Positions 55,438-64,000 of a stretch of DNA of 64,000 nucleotides are shown piece after piece. This stretch comes from Metarhizium brunneum (taxonomy: Eukaryota > Ascomycota > Sordariomycetes > Hypocreales > Clavicipitaceae): positions 1,054,001 through 1,118,000 of the forward strand of contig NC_089424.1 of NCBI RefSeq assembly GCF_013426205.1, in the 5' to 3' direction. Below the pieces are notes generated by a model. The model was given only the letters and a program-made list of their open reading frames with translations. It made no database searches and was not told where the DNA came from. A program made the position numbers and the translations under genes. Positions within the stretch are counted from its first letter, which is position 1, and each line of letters starts with the position of its first letter.

Positions 55438-56650
55438 ATGGCTTCGGATACGCCGTCAACCCGGTATGTTCGCCAACGCCCTCGGGAACTGACAGATACT
55501 CACGCGCGGCAACGTGCAGCTTTTAGTAGTATGCCAATTCATTGCCAATTTCGCCGCCCAACAGAAATATGGGCTGCCGATTACCCGGATTTTCAGCATT
55601 CCAATGGCGCCACAAATCGGTCTTCTTGTCGGCGCCGGCCTCTGGGGCTTCTTGGCAGATGTCATTGGAAGAAAGCTCGCATTCAACACCAAGGTTTTTT
55701 CTTGCGCCGTACTCGTCATCATTGCCGGTGGCATGCCGAGCTACATTTCTTTCACGTCTCTGTATGTGTAGCGTCTCCCCGTCGTGTATCCGAGGATTGA
55801 CTGTGAACTCAGCGTGGCACTCTACTCTGCCGGGGGGAACTACATTATAGATGCCACTAACTTCTTGCAGTTCCTGCCAACCAGCCATGCGTGGCTAGTC
55901 ACTTTCATGGGGGTCTGGTGGGCGGTTAGCTACATGAAGACTGGTTTCTTGGCCTGAGGATTCATGAGCACCTATAGTTTCACCCCCAAGGCTACGCCAG
56001 CAACGTGTTCTACTTCAGATAAAATGGGCTGGCGATATTTGCGTTGTACCTGTGGCGCATTGATCCTGGTATTGGCACAGGCACGGCTTGCCTTGGCCAA
56101 GATGGTGCAGGCTCCGCGGTGGCGGATTGCTCAAAATCGCGATGAGGAAGTCATCCAGGCCTTGAACAACATCTCCATCACGGCCCAGAGGCCTCATCCA
56201 CCCACACTTGAAGGCTGCAAGAAGAAGAGGTGGTCCTACACACTGAGAAATCGGTTTGGTCCTCCCTGCGGCTGAAGATGCCTTTCATAGGCTTGTTCAA
56301 ACGAGAACTCTGGCCTGCTTAGCCAGGCTCATCCTGTCGAGCTGGTTTGTTATTGGAATGGTTTCGCCATTATTCAGTGTCCTTTTGCCATTTGTCCTCA
56401 AATCACGCGGGAAAGGTTTGCAAGAGGCTCCAATTACGCGACCTGGAGAGACTATGCCATCAACCATGTTGCCGGCCTCTTTGGTCCGGTCATCGCTGTG
56501 ATATTAGTTGAGACCAAGCTTTTCGGGAGGCGTGGTACTCTGGTAACTAGTGCATTCATAACGCTGTTGTTTCAGTTTGGATACACGCAAATCAGAACTG
56601 AGGGGCACAACACGTTGGGGTATCCTCCGCGATATCCGCTGCACCGTGAG
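55438..56650 (+). pseudogene. MFS transporter pseudogene
   Basis: Pieces of a major-facilitator transporter (fungal metabolite/phosphate-like) appear in order. They are LLVVCQFIANFAAQQ (55515), GLWGFLADVIGRKLAF (MFS A-loop DxxGRK) with VIIAGGMPSYISF (to 55760), GGNYIIDATNFLQFLPTS (55830) across an intron, then SYMKTGFLA followed by an in-frame TGA at about 55956. GWRYLRCTCGALILV and RNRDEEVI follow, then a frame change near 56260. GLFGPVIAVILVETKLFGRRGT and TLLFQFGYTQIRTE (56470-56600) come last, before a stop. Where relatives have GLLAWGFMS, this copy has TGA in place of the TGG codon, a transition. It has no full-length frame. Confidence 0.75.
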
Positions 56651-58529
56651 TGAACAGGTCGTCCCTGTTTCCCCTCGGAAGCTGCTTATTCAATGTACTG
56701 GGAACATTTACTATGGCACGATTTACACATACAACCCCGATAGCTGACTATTCTGTTTAATCAAGACGTGTTGGCCGGTACGTGGGTGGCTTCTCTTTCT
56801 GCTCGCATTCGCCAGATTTTTGGACGTTCTTCAAACCGGGCACCTAGAACTGCATAATAAGCAAGTATCAAAAGAAAGTGTAAGCGGTGGCACTATGGAC
56901 ATTTAGTAGGATCTCGATGTTGTATTTCAGATACTGTTGCTGGACGCAAAGTATCAGGAGTCACAGCCACTAGTCCGACAGATCTTGGAGCTATTTCCCC
57001 GTATCTAGTGGAAGACAAACACATTGACGGCATATTATGGAGCCCGGACAGAGGTCACAATTTGCCTCAGTGACATTCCAAGGGAGTGGAGTGATGGGCA
57101 ATGGGAACGCAGATCGGATGATGCGGATCGGAACCTCGGGTCCTCCCACTTGAACTAGACTCTACGTCCGACAGCCAATGCCCTTTATGAATACTGTAAT
57201 GAAGCGAGTGAGTAGTTTCATCTTTAAGCAGGGACCATGTTTCGCCCCCAAGGGAATTCTATCTCCTGGGGAGTGTCATTATCGAGTGCAGATCAGGTGG
57301 ATCTTGCGCTATATATGCTACTTTGATATCTACGGCCCGTCTCCCCCGCAGACTCCTGACATGTTTTCAGTAGCGAGGACAAATAGAACAAGGTCCACGA
57401 ATAAATGTAGTATTCTGCCTTGCAAGTGGGGAATAGCGAGAGTCCCAAGTGCGTATAGTATCCCTGAGTTGATCGACTGTCGGCGACAACACCTTGCGCT
57501 GGTAATATTGATAGATGTGAAAATCATTTGGTAGACTGACAAGGCGTTTATATAGAGTCAGCTTTAAGGCCATCTAGAAGTCCTCTTTGTGCTGTTTAGA
57601 ATGTTGGAGAGAGAAGAAAGAAAAGTGAGCTTGTTATTATTCCAGTCATTTCTCAAATCAAGTAGTACGATGTATACTAGAGGACAGCAGCTACCAACTA
57701 TAAGAGTTCCTTTAGCACATAGGGGTAAACCTGTCAAAGTCTCCAGAGTGTATACTAGCAATTGATCCGTACATATATCCAAACTCAAGAAAGACAGGAT
57801 AGAAACAGGAACTGGTTGGGCCGATAGTCGAGAGCACAAGCCGAGCCACCCTCGGGTTCGGTCCCATACTAAGTCGTACGATAAATGGTTCCATAGCAGG
57901 CGGTCCGACAGAATTGATAGAATAAATTCCCCGATATAGTGTAACCAGCTCCACTCGGTGGTCCCTTTTCAGTTCGATCTTGCATAACTATCTCAATGTA
58001 TCTTGGGTGGGTTTGATCCGGCCATCATGCCGGCATTTCACATGGTCGCAGTCGCTTGTGATAAGCATAACTTTCTCTACTTGGCTGCCGGTGGCCGCTG
58101 TCTGAATGCCCAAGGCATGATACATTCATTCTATGGCTCTTCCCGCTGCGTTGGAGGGGTTGTTTCCCTGCGTGCCAGGAGGTTTGGACCCCGTGCCTAC
58201 TTCGCGGCCTGCATCCCGAAACTACTTGGACAAGGAGGATTTTCGCAAAGAATTTTTGGACTCTCATCGTGACACTATCCAGCTGTTTTGGTACAAAGTG
58301 GTAGCAGTTTCTCGTTGACCTTGCCCGTTTCTGATACCTGCATATGTATAGTTGAACAAAATCAGAACATGAGACTCGGTACTTGGCGTGATGGAAACTA
58401 TAGCTGCACATGTATAACTGAGCAAAATCGAAAAAAACAACTTGGTAGAGACTCTGCCAGCAATGGAAAGATGCAAAGAAATATTCGCCGATGTCCCGAC
58501 CGATCCGAGACCGCAGCTGCCGAAAAAGA
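56651..58529. other. Decayed AT-rich spacer before the secreted-protein cluster
   Basis: No gene recognised. A direct repeat of about 30 bp (58339-58368 and 58404-58433) lies in the leader region of the next gene; its copies differ only by transitions as far as I aligned them. The rest shows no structure I can support. Confidence 0.4.
58339..58433 (+). repeat. Direct repeat in the 58633-gene promoter
   Basis: Two copies of a 30-bp motif of the form CTGCAYATGTATARYTGARCAAAATC start about 65 bases apart. The differences I could align are transitions. They could be promoter elements or remnants of a small duplication. Confidence 0.5.
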
Positions 58530-58537
58530 TATAAAAG
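58530..58537 (+). promoter_or_regulatory. TATA box of the cysteine-rich repeat gene
   Basis: TATAAAAG lies about 96 bases upstream of the ATG at 58633 and is followed by an A/C-rich leader (ccatcaccaccaagtcacaa). It fits a standard fungal promoter. Confidence 0.6.
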
Positions 58538-58632
58538 AGCACCGATCACCCGTCAAGTTGAAGCCCATCACCACCAAGTCACAACATCATCCAAATTTCA
58601 CATCATTATACAATCCATTGATACTTGCCAGA

Positions 58633-59415
58633 ATGCGCTTAATCCAGGCCACCGCTATTGCCTTTGGTCTGCTTGACCTCGCCATAGCTCACAGCGACTG
58701 GCCACCATTCAACTCATGCATCTGCCCGGGGAAGATGTGGTGCCACGGCGATACTCCCCAGTGCACCCCGGACAACACCAACGCCACCCTGACCCAATGC
58801 TGTGCCTCGGGTCAAATCGCCCTCTACGGAAAGTGTGTCAGCCGGGGATCCCAGGCCTGCCCGGACGGCGAGACCATTTGCTCTGGCTCCGAGTCCCAGT
58901 GCGCCGTCGACAACAACGACAAAAGCATCTGCTGCGCCGCGGGTCAAATCGCCCTCAATGGAAAGTGCGTCAGCCGGGGATCTAATCTCTGCTCGGACCG
59001 CGAGACGATTTGCTCCGGCACCGAGTCCCAGTGTTCCATCGACACCAGCGGCAAGAGCATCTGCTGCGCCCGCGGCCAGGTCGCCGTCTCGGGAAAATGC
59101 GCCGAGCCGGGCTCGAATGCCTGCTCAGACGGAAAGACTGTGTGCTCTGGCAAGAATTCGCAGTGCACTGTTGATGTGACCGTCTTTGTCGGCAAGGACG
59201 GCGGCGCTGTTGCCGACACTGTTTGCTGTGAACCAGGCCAGAAGGCCATCAACGGTAAATGTTATGATGGCAAGGCAAAGATCATGCCCTGCTACCGTGG
59301 CCCCTGTGATTGGAGCCAGAATGTCTACTGTGCCTGGAACGCTGGCAACGGCGACTCTAGGTGCTGCAAGACGAATGAGTACTACGCGGGCAACTCGTGT
59401 GTCAGGAAGCGATAG
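58633..59415 (+). CDS. Secreted cysteine-rich tandem-repeat protein
   Basis: A 260-residue product in one exon. It opens with a signal peptide (MRLIQATAIAFGLLDLAIAHS) and has no other hydrophobic helix. About four units of some 45 residues follow, each with the pattern C-x3-ETICSG-ESQC-x8-CCA-GQIA--GKC, as in CCAAGQIALNGKC and CCARGQVAVSGKC. The final segment (CYRGPCDWSQNVYC, RCCKTNEYYAGNSC) differs. Over 25 cysteines would form a tight disulfide-rich protein. I cannot name a family. The start was chosen because it gives the signal peptide and the best context. The internal units are similar at DNA level too, so they arose by recent tandem duplication. The TATA box is at 58530. Confidence 0.8.
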   Translation: MRLIQATAIAFGLLDLAIAHSDWPPFNSCICPGKMWCHGDTPQCTPDNTNATLTQCCASGQIALYGKCVSRGSQACPDGETICSGSESQCAVDNNDKSICCAAGQIALNGKCVSRGSNLCSDRETICSGTESQCSIDTSGKSICCARGQVAVSGKCAEPGSNACSDGKTVCSGKNSQCTVDVTVFVGKDGGAVADTVCCEPGQKAINGKCYDGKAKIMPCYRGPCDWSQNVYCAWNAGNGDSRCCKTNEYYAGNSCVRKR

Positions 59416-60009
59416 GTCGATGGTATTGACGGGAGACTGGTCCGGCACGGGCTCATGACGTTTATCCCGGCAGGCATATACCACTCTCGGCTTGGAAAGG
59501 TGAAATACAATGTCGAGACCAGGCCGTAGTGAGTAGAGTGGGTGGACTTGAGCTTTGGGTATTTGTACTTGGCTGCCCGTTAAGCCTCGGCTGAATTTGT
59601 CAAGTAATAAACTTTTGCACATTGCTACTCTGCTTCCCAAAGGTTGATAAATTCTAGCTGTGTCACCCCATGGTTCGAGTATAGTGTTCCACGTTTCCGC
59701 AGAAGTTCAAGAGAAATACTTGAGTACTAAAAATTGCATTCTCGTCTCTGGTCGCACCCAGGTCAATTTTGCGCTTGAATATGCCGTTATAAAAAAATAA
59801 TTTATATAATATTTTAGCCATACTGGCTACCACATCATTTATGTACCGATTTGACTGTATACGAGTGAATTGGCCCGTGGACGATTGACGAACCAACACG
59901 GTATGAACTTTCTTCTAGCCCGAGAGACTACGGATTTATAAACAACCCTACGCAACTAGCTATATAACACAACCGTGAGAACAGTACAGTGTTTCCTCCG
60001 CCATTCACC
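59416..60009. other. Intergenic region between convergent genes
   Basis: This is the 3' flank of two genes facing each other. AT-rich DNA lies near 59770-59840. No other gene seen. Confidence 0.4.
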
Positions 60010-60735
60010 CTACTCAACGCGAATATACCGATAAGGCTTCGCCGTATAAGGCCCATCAGTCCAGCCAACAGGACGCTTGTAGGCAACGCAGCCCGTACCC
60101 CCCCTGCACTCCAGAGTGTTGTACGAGTTCCTGGACGCGTCGGCCCAAGAGTGGAAAAGGGTGACGTGACCGGCAGCACCGCCGGTCCCGGGCCCCAGCG
60201 TGCCGACTAAGTCACCGGGCTGAAGCTCAGCCCACGTAATCGGCCTCGCGATCTCGGGCAGGCTCACGGTGTTGTAGCCGGGAGGAGTGGCGTGAAGAGC
60301 CATGGTGACGAAGCCAGAGCAGTCGGTTCTGTAGCGGGTGCCGTGCTGATCGGGATACGTCGCCTCCATGGAGTATGGGACGTGCCTGGAGACCCAATAC
60401 TGCCCACGGGCAATGATTTCCTGACGGCTGATTTTGCCGTTGATGGTGCCGCCGCCGCCACACTGGCCAGTGACCATGTTGGTTGTGCCCGTCTTGACGT
60501 AGTAGTCTGCGACGTAGCAGCCGTCCGTGGTCTTGTCCCAGAGAGAATCGCCGTCGATGGCTTGTCCGGCCGTCTGGCACTCGAGCTTGACGTCGTTGCC
60601 CTTGTTGTATGTTCGTACAACCTTGTCGCTGGTCGAGGGCCCGGAGCGACAGTTGACGCCGTCGGCCTCGATGGCGTAGGCACTGGCCGTGGAAACGACA
60701 GTGGCAAGAGAAAGAGCCAATGCTACAAACTTCAT
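60010..60735 (-). CDS. Secreted SH3b-NlpC/P60 cell-wall hydrolase
   Basis: 241 residues in one exon, starting at the ATG at 60735 because that puts the signal peptide (MKFVALALSLATVVSTASA) first. An upstream ATG at 60756 would weaken it. After the signal comes a bacterial-type SH3 domain (GVNCRSGPSTSDKVVRTYNKG...YVADYYVKTG), then an NlpC/P60 domain. That domain has the catalytic Cys in RTDCSGFV (about residue 137) and the His in AAGHVTLF (about residue 188). NlpC/P60 enzymes are cysteine peptidases that cut bacterial peptidoglycan stem peptides. In fungi this architecture is rare and thought to come from bacteria. It probably attacks bacterial walls outside the cell. A TATA-like GTATAAAG is near 60892-60899 on the minus strand. 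Confidence 0.85.
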   Translation of the reverse strand: MKFVALALSLATVVSTASAYAIEADGVNCRSGPSTSDKVVRTYNKGNDVKLECQTAGQAIDGDSLWDKTTDGCYVADYYVKTGTTNMVTGQCGGGGTINGKISRQEIIARGQYWVSRHVPYSMEATYPDQHGTRYRTDCSGFVTMALHATPPGYNTVSLPEIARPITWAELQPGDLVGTLGPGTGGAAGHVTLFHSWADASRNSYNTLECRGGTGCVAYKRPVGWTDGPYTAKPYRYIRVE

Positions 60736-61684
60736 GGTTCGGGTCACTGGGGTCAAGAAGAGCGAGTTGGACCGTTGACTCGTGGCAAGAGATGTGGGCT
60801 TTCAATGTTTTTTATTTGTGTGGTAGGTGCTTTTTAGAGGTGTAATTGTGGTTGATGGTTTGGATTCAGGCCAAAACGACTGCTTCGATCTTTCTTTATA
60901 CTTTTCTCGCTGTGCCAAAACACCAACGTGACGATCGTCATGAGCCTGCTTACCCAAGTTGGCCATGTTTCTCAGCTGGCCACCAACCCCTGCATGTATC
61001 CCAAAAATAGCAACCTTTGCTATCAAATCTTGCAGACAACCCCTGCTTGAGATCCAGCCTAACGGTAAGACGGGATAATTCTTGGCACGCTGACCTGGTG
61101 ACGGCAGCGCCTGGTTGGACAGATTGACACATTCGCCAGCGTGCGAGGCGGAAGGTGACGGTGTTGGCTAGTCATTTTCTTCAAAGACGGGCTTCTTGCC
61201 ACGGATAAAGGGCAGTATTTGATTAGTCTGGTATATAATTAGAATCTTTTGCACAGAGCTTCCAGGCTAGAGTAGGCATAACTGGCGTTATGCTGCCGTT
61301 TTCGGCTTCGGCGCGGAATACGTTGAGAGGCTTGTAGCATGCGACAATTTCGATGATATATTCAGCCATCACATCCATGTCAATCACATTCCGTCATGGT
61401 TCGGCGTGATGGAACATTATGCCAACAGAAACTATTATTGTTGATATATAAAGCTTGTACTATTAACTATAAACTAATAGTCTAGCAGTACTATTCCGAA
61501 GCCATGAATCCAACGCTGTCTACCATCTCTCGCGGTGTTGTCTATGTTCTATAGTCTATTGTTCATCCGGCAGCAAACAAAACAAACAAAAGGAATAAAG
61601 CAGCAAACTCTCCACATTCCAGCCCTGTGGCTGTATCCGTTCCATGTAGACGTTGACGCCCATGTACCATAGCTGTCAAGACAG
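60736..61684. other. Intergenic region
   Basis: Spacer between two minus-strand secreted-protein genes. It has AT-rich stretches near 61430-61480. No gene or clear repeat. Confidence 0.4.
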
Positions 61685-61687
61685 GCC

Positions 61688-62182
61688 TTACTGGGGGCAC
61701 TGGTCGACAGTGTCGGCGCACGTATAGAGCTTGTTGGGGCAGCACACCTTGCCAACAGGGCAGAAGAAGGAATCGCCGCACTTGGGGCCGGTGGTGGCGG
61801 CGGGAGAGGCGGCGGTTGTCGTGGTCATGGTGGTGGCCGGGTTGAGAGGAGGGCATTGAGGGCCGTCGTAGCATCCTCGCTCTTCGACGCCATTGTAGAT
61901 GACGGCGCAGCAGAGCTGGTTGGGCTTGCAAAAGATGGAGTCGCCGCACTCGACGCCCTGGCTTTGCCTCTGCTGAAGCTGCTGCGACGGCGGCGGCGGG
62001 TTGGGGCAGACGGCAAAGCAGCCGAGCTCCTCGACGCCATTCACGTTGACGGCGCAGCAGTTGGGCTTGTCGCTTGGGCAAACCTGGTCGCCGCACTTGT
62101 TGGGGTATGACTGAGGGATTGCGCTGACCGCCGTGGTGAAGGCAAAAGCGGCGACGGTGATCTGCAAGATTCTGGAAGCCAT
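61688..62182 (-). CDS. Secreted cysteine-rich repeat protein
   Basis: A 164-residue product in one exon. The signal peptide is MASRILQITVAAFAFTTAVSA, cut before IPQSYPNK. Three repeats have the form CGDxx-C-[PK]-x4-CC, visible as KCGDQVCPSDKPNCCAV, ECGDSIFCKPNQLCCAV and KCGDSFFCPVGKVCCPN. Linkers contain Pro/Gln-rich and Thr/Ala-rich sequence that may be O-glycosylated. The cysteine pattern suggests three similar disulfide knots. It lies beside the NlpC/P60 gene and the 58633 gene, so three secreted proteins are grouped here. No function recognised. Confidence 0.8.
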   Translation of the reverse strand: MASRILQITVAAFAFTTAVSAIPQSYPNKCGDQVCPSDKPNCCAVNVNGVEELGCFAVCPNPPPPSQQLQQRQSQGVECGDSIFCKPNQLCCAVIYNGVEERGCYDGPQCPPLNPATTMTTTTAASPAATTGPKCGDSFFCPVGKVCCPNKLYTCADTVDQCPQ

Positions 62183-62367
62183 GTTGTGATGTTGTTTTGG
62201 TGTTTGGTGTTAAGTGTTTGGCTGGGCAAGAGTGCTTGATTCAATGTTGATTCCGCAATGTAGTTGTCAAATGTAGTTCTCAAAGAGAGGAGAGGAGTGG
62301 TGCTGGAGTGTTTGTGTTGACTGTGGATTGTGTTGAAATCTTCTAGTTTAGCAGCGAGGTGTAGCCA

Positions 62368-62375
62368 TATTTATA
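62368..62375 (-). promoter_or_regulatory. TATA box of the 61688 secreted-protein gene
   Basis: On the minus strand TATAAATA lies about 190 bases before the ATG at 62182. It is the best core-promoter match in that spacer. Confidence 0.5.
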
Positions 62376-63492
62376 ACGGAATCATGATGTATGCTTGTTG
62401 TTTCTTGACTTCTTATCCCAGAGCAGAGAGGCTCTTGAATCGCCTTCACCGATACCGCATCATGAACAAGTTGTGATGTTGCTGGCTGCTGGCGATGGCC
62501 TCGCTGTTCCCGAAAGGCTGAGCTGTGTGCTTCGTACAGAGGTTTCTCCGCGGCGATGCTGCAGATGCTGCTCGGGCTTGCTGCTACCGAACAGACATGA
62601 TAGTCTTGACGGATCAAAGAGGCTGAACTGTCACGCCATCCGACATGGTGATAGGCGGCCACGGCTATCGGGCTGGACATGTGTGCGCCACCAACGCGGT
62701 AACTGCAGGAAAATGGAGCTGCTTTGTTTTCAGGCGTCAATATGCATTAGCTTATACAGGGTACGCAGGAAACAAGAGCTCATAGCTGTCTATGGTCTTG
62801 CGTCATGGCTTTGATCCGAAACCATTCACATATTAATACACTGCGTCCTGGGCGTAGCATTGATACGCATTCATAATGGAAATTTGCTTAGTTTACGTTC
62901 ATATTGCAAAACGGTTGGCCTAGTGTGGTAACTGCCATGTTGCACTGGAATAACCGGCTTGTTCAACAGACTCAACAGACCGACTACAAATCAGTCCGTT
63001 GCTTTCAATGATTATGCTGCCACCAGCTATCCAGAAAAAGTAGTTGATAAGTTTGCAGAGACTTCTCAGACTGCTATTGAAATGGTGGGCAAGTTGTCTG
63101 GCCGCCTCGGCGCCACCACGAGCAGTCTTTGTGGCCTCGAGCTTGTTGCCACCACACAACCAAATGGTGTAGTACACACCCACCTAGGTAGATATCGGCT
63201 CTACCGTCAATAATTTCCATGGGGCCCCAGATGTTCTGGCCAATACCGGCAACTCAAGAAAATATAATGACGTATGAGTCGGATGCAACATGTCCGTTTC
63301 AAGTCTCCTAGGGCTGAAAGACGGCGCTATGGGCCTTACATGTAAGAGGCACAAGTGATATGCTTTCCCCATTAATGCAGGCCGTGGCAGTTTGCCTGGC
63401 CGACTATTCGGCAAGTAGTGTCACGAGTCGGTGTCAACTCACCCGCAGGTTGGCAGCCCATTCGGTTGGCGACATGACATTTCCGTCAACGC

Positions 63493-63508
63493 TACTCCGT
63501 ACGGAGTA
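63493..63508. repeat. Perfect 16-bp palindrome
   Basis: TACTCCGTACGGAGTA reads the same on both strands. It could be a protein-binding site or a repeat end. A related half (GTACGGAGTA) occurs near 40175. Confidence 0.6.
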
Positions 63509-64000
63509 TGCTGGCCTTAATCCCCAGTTCACTATCGTGTCCCCTCGGCTCCCGGCCATGTGGGTGTTTTAATTTCTCCTGATGATCCCTGCGGTGGCGG
63601 CCGTTCCTGCGCTTGAGCTATCTTTGGAGATCAAGTTAAACTTTATGCCCTGCGATATTCGGAGCCCCAGCAAATTGAAATCTAGCACCGAATATTGTCT
63701 GGTAGGACTAGCACTAAACAAGCAGCGAGAAAACTCCAATGCACTTAATGGAACATCATAGAGATACGACATCCCGCCGCGAAAGTGGTTGGCATAATAG
63801 CATTCTTTCAGGGCAATACAGAGTCATTATGCAGGATGAGCACAACCCACGAAGGCAAGCAACGGGCTAAACCACCTTATTTGGCCACAGTTAAGAGGAT
63901 TCAGAAGCTATCCAAAAACATATAACTCACTTGAATGGTTTTGTCGGGGTCAGGAGATTGCCGAGCATGCAGGTACGTTGATGTCATGGAACGCCACGGG

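Larger units (their letters stand above)
62183..64000. other. Right edge, no intact gene recognised
   Basis: A TATA element for the 61688 gene is at 62368-62375 on the minus strand. A plus-strand frame at 62959-63213 looks weakly protein-like (NDYAATSYPEKVVDKFAETS) but matches nothing I know. A perfect 16-bp palindrome is at 63493-63508. No other gene is supported. Confidence 0.45.

Noticed and set aside
57712..57954. Possible small minus-strand gene or retroelement relic
   Set aside because: No recognisable motif, terminal repeat or splice signal supports it.
60292..60837. Plus-strand frame opposite the NlpC/P60 gene
   Set aside because: No motif and no start context; the minus strand has the signal peptide and catalytic residues.
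62959..63213. Plus-strand frame with weakly protein-like composition
   Set aside because: It starts and ends abruptly, and I find no family or splice continuation.

Overview
The window is nuclear DNA from a filamentous ascomycete (Pezizomycotina, probably a Sordariomycete and plausibly Hypocreales). The evidence is short GT-AG introns of about 47-80 nt in most genes, a FunK1-type kinase, a GC-AG intron, an intron-bearing tRNA-Trp, genes on both strands with kilobase spacers, and small secreted cysteine-rich proteins. No rRNA, CRISPR or bacterial-style operon is present. Several genes had to be rebuilt across introns, so single open frames understate them.

Left part (0.3-20.3 kb): a frameshifted hypothetical gene and a frameshifted FunK1 kinase come first. 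They are followed by what I read as a galactosaminogalactan-type (GAG) exopolysaccharide locus. It contains a UDP-glucose 4-epimerase (Uge3-like), two spherulin-4/GH135 genes with identical intron positions (one without a membrane anchor, one type II anchored), and an 8.7-kb gene for a roughly 2,833-residue polytopic protein ending in a PelF-like GT4 glycosyltransferase (Gt4c-like). The genes form two divergent pairs: epimerase/soluble spherulin and anchored spherulin/synthase. A 420-bp Tc1/mariner-type MITE sits between the two spherulins. The deacetylase (Agd3) and GH114 hydrolase (Ega3) of the Aspergillus cluster are not in the window.

Middle part (21-50.7 kb): a LigB/DODA-like dioxygenase, a membrane-anchored amidohydrolase (CE9-like) with a GC-AG intron, a previously hidden 60-residue six-cysteine secreted protein, tRNA-Trp(CCA), an SRPK-like kinase pseudogene, a glutathione transferase, a HAM1/DUF4449-like protein, an oligopeptide transporter, an Hsp70-like ATPase, a single-pass membrane protein of unknown function, a HeLo-like helical protein and pyruvate decarboxylase.

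Right part (51.7-64 kb): a CBM21 protein-phosphatase-1 targeting subunit, then several kilobases of decayed DNA holding a broken MFS transporter. Last come three secreted-protein genes: a tandem-repeat cysteine-rich protein, an SH3b-NlpC/P60 cell-wall hydrolase and a second cysteine-rich repeat protein. Short duplicated segments that differ only by transitions suggest past RIP-like mutation. Three otherwise healthy genes carry one single-base frame change each, which may be sequence error.
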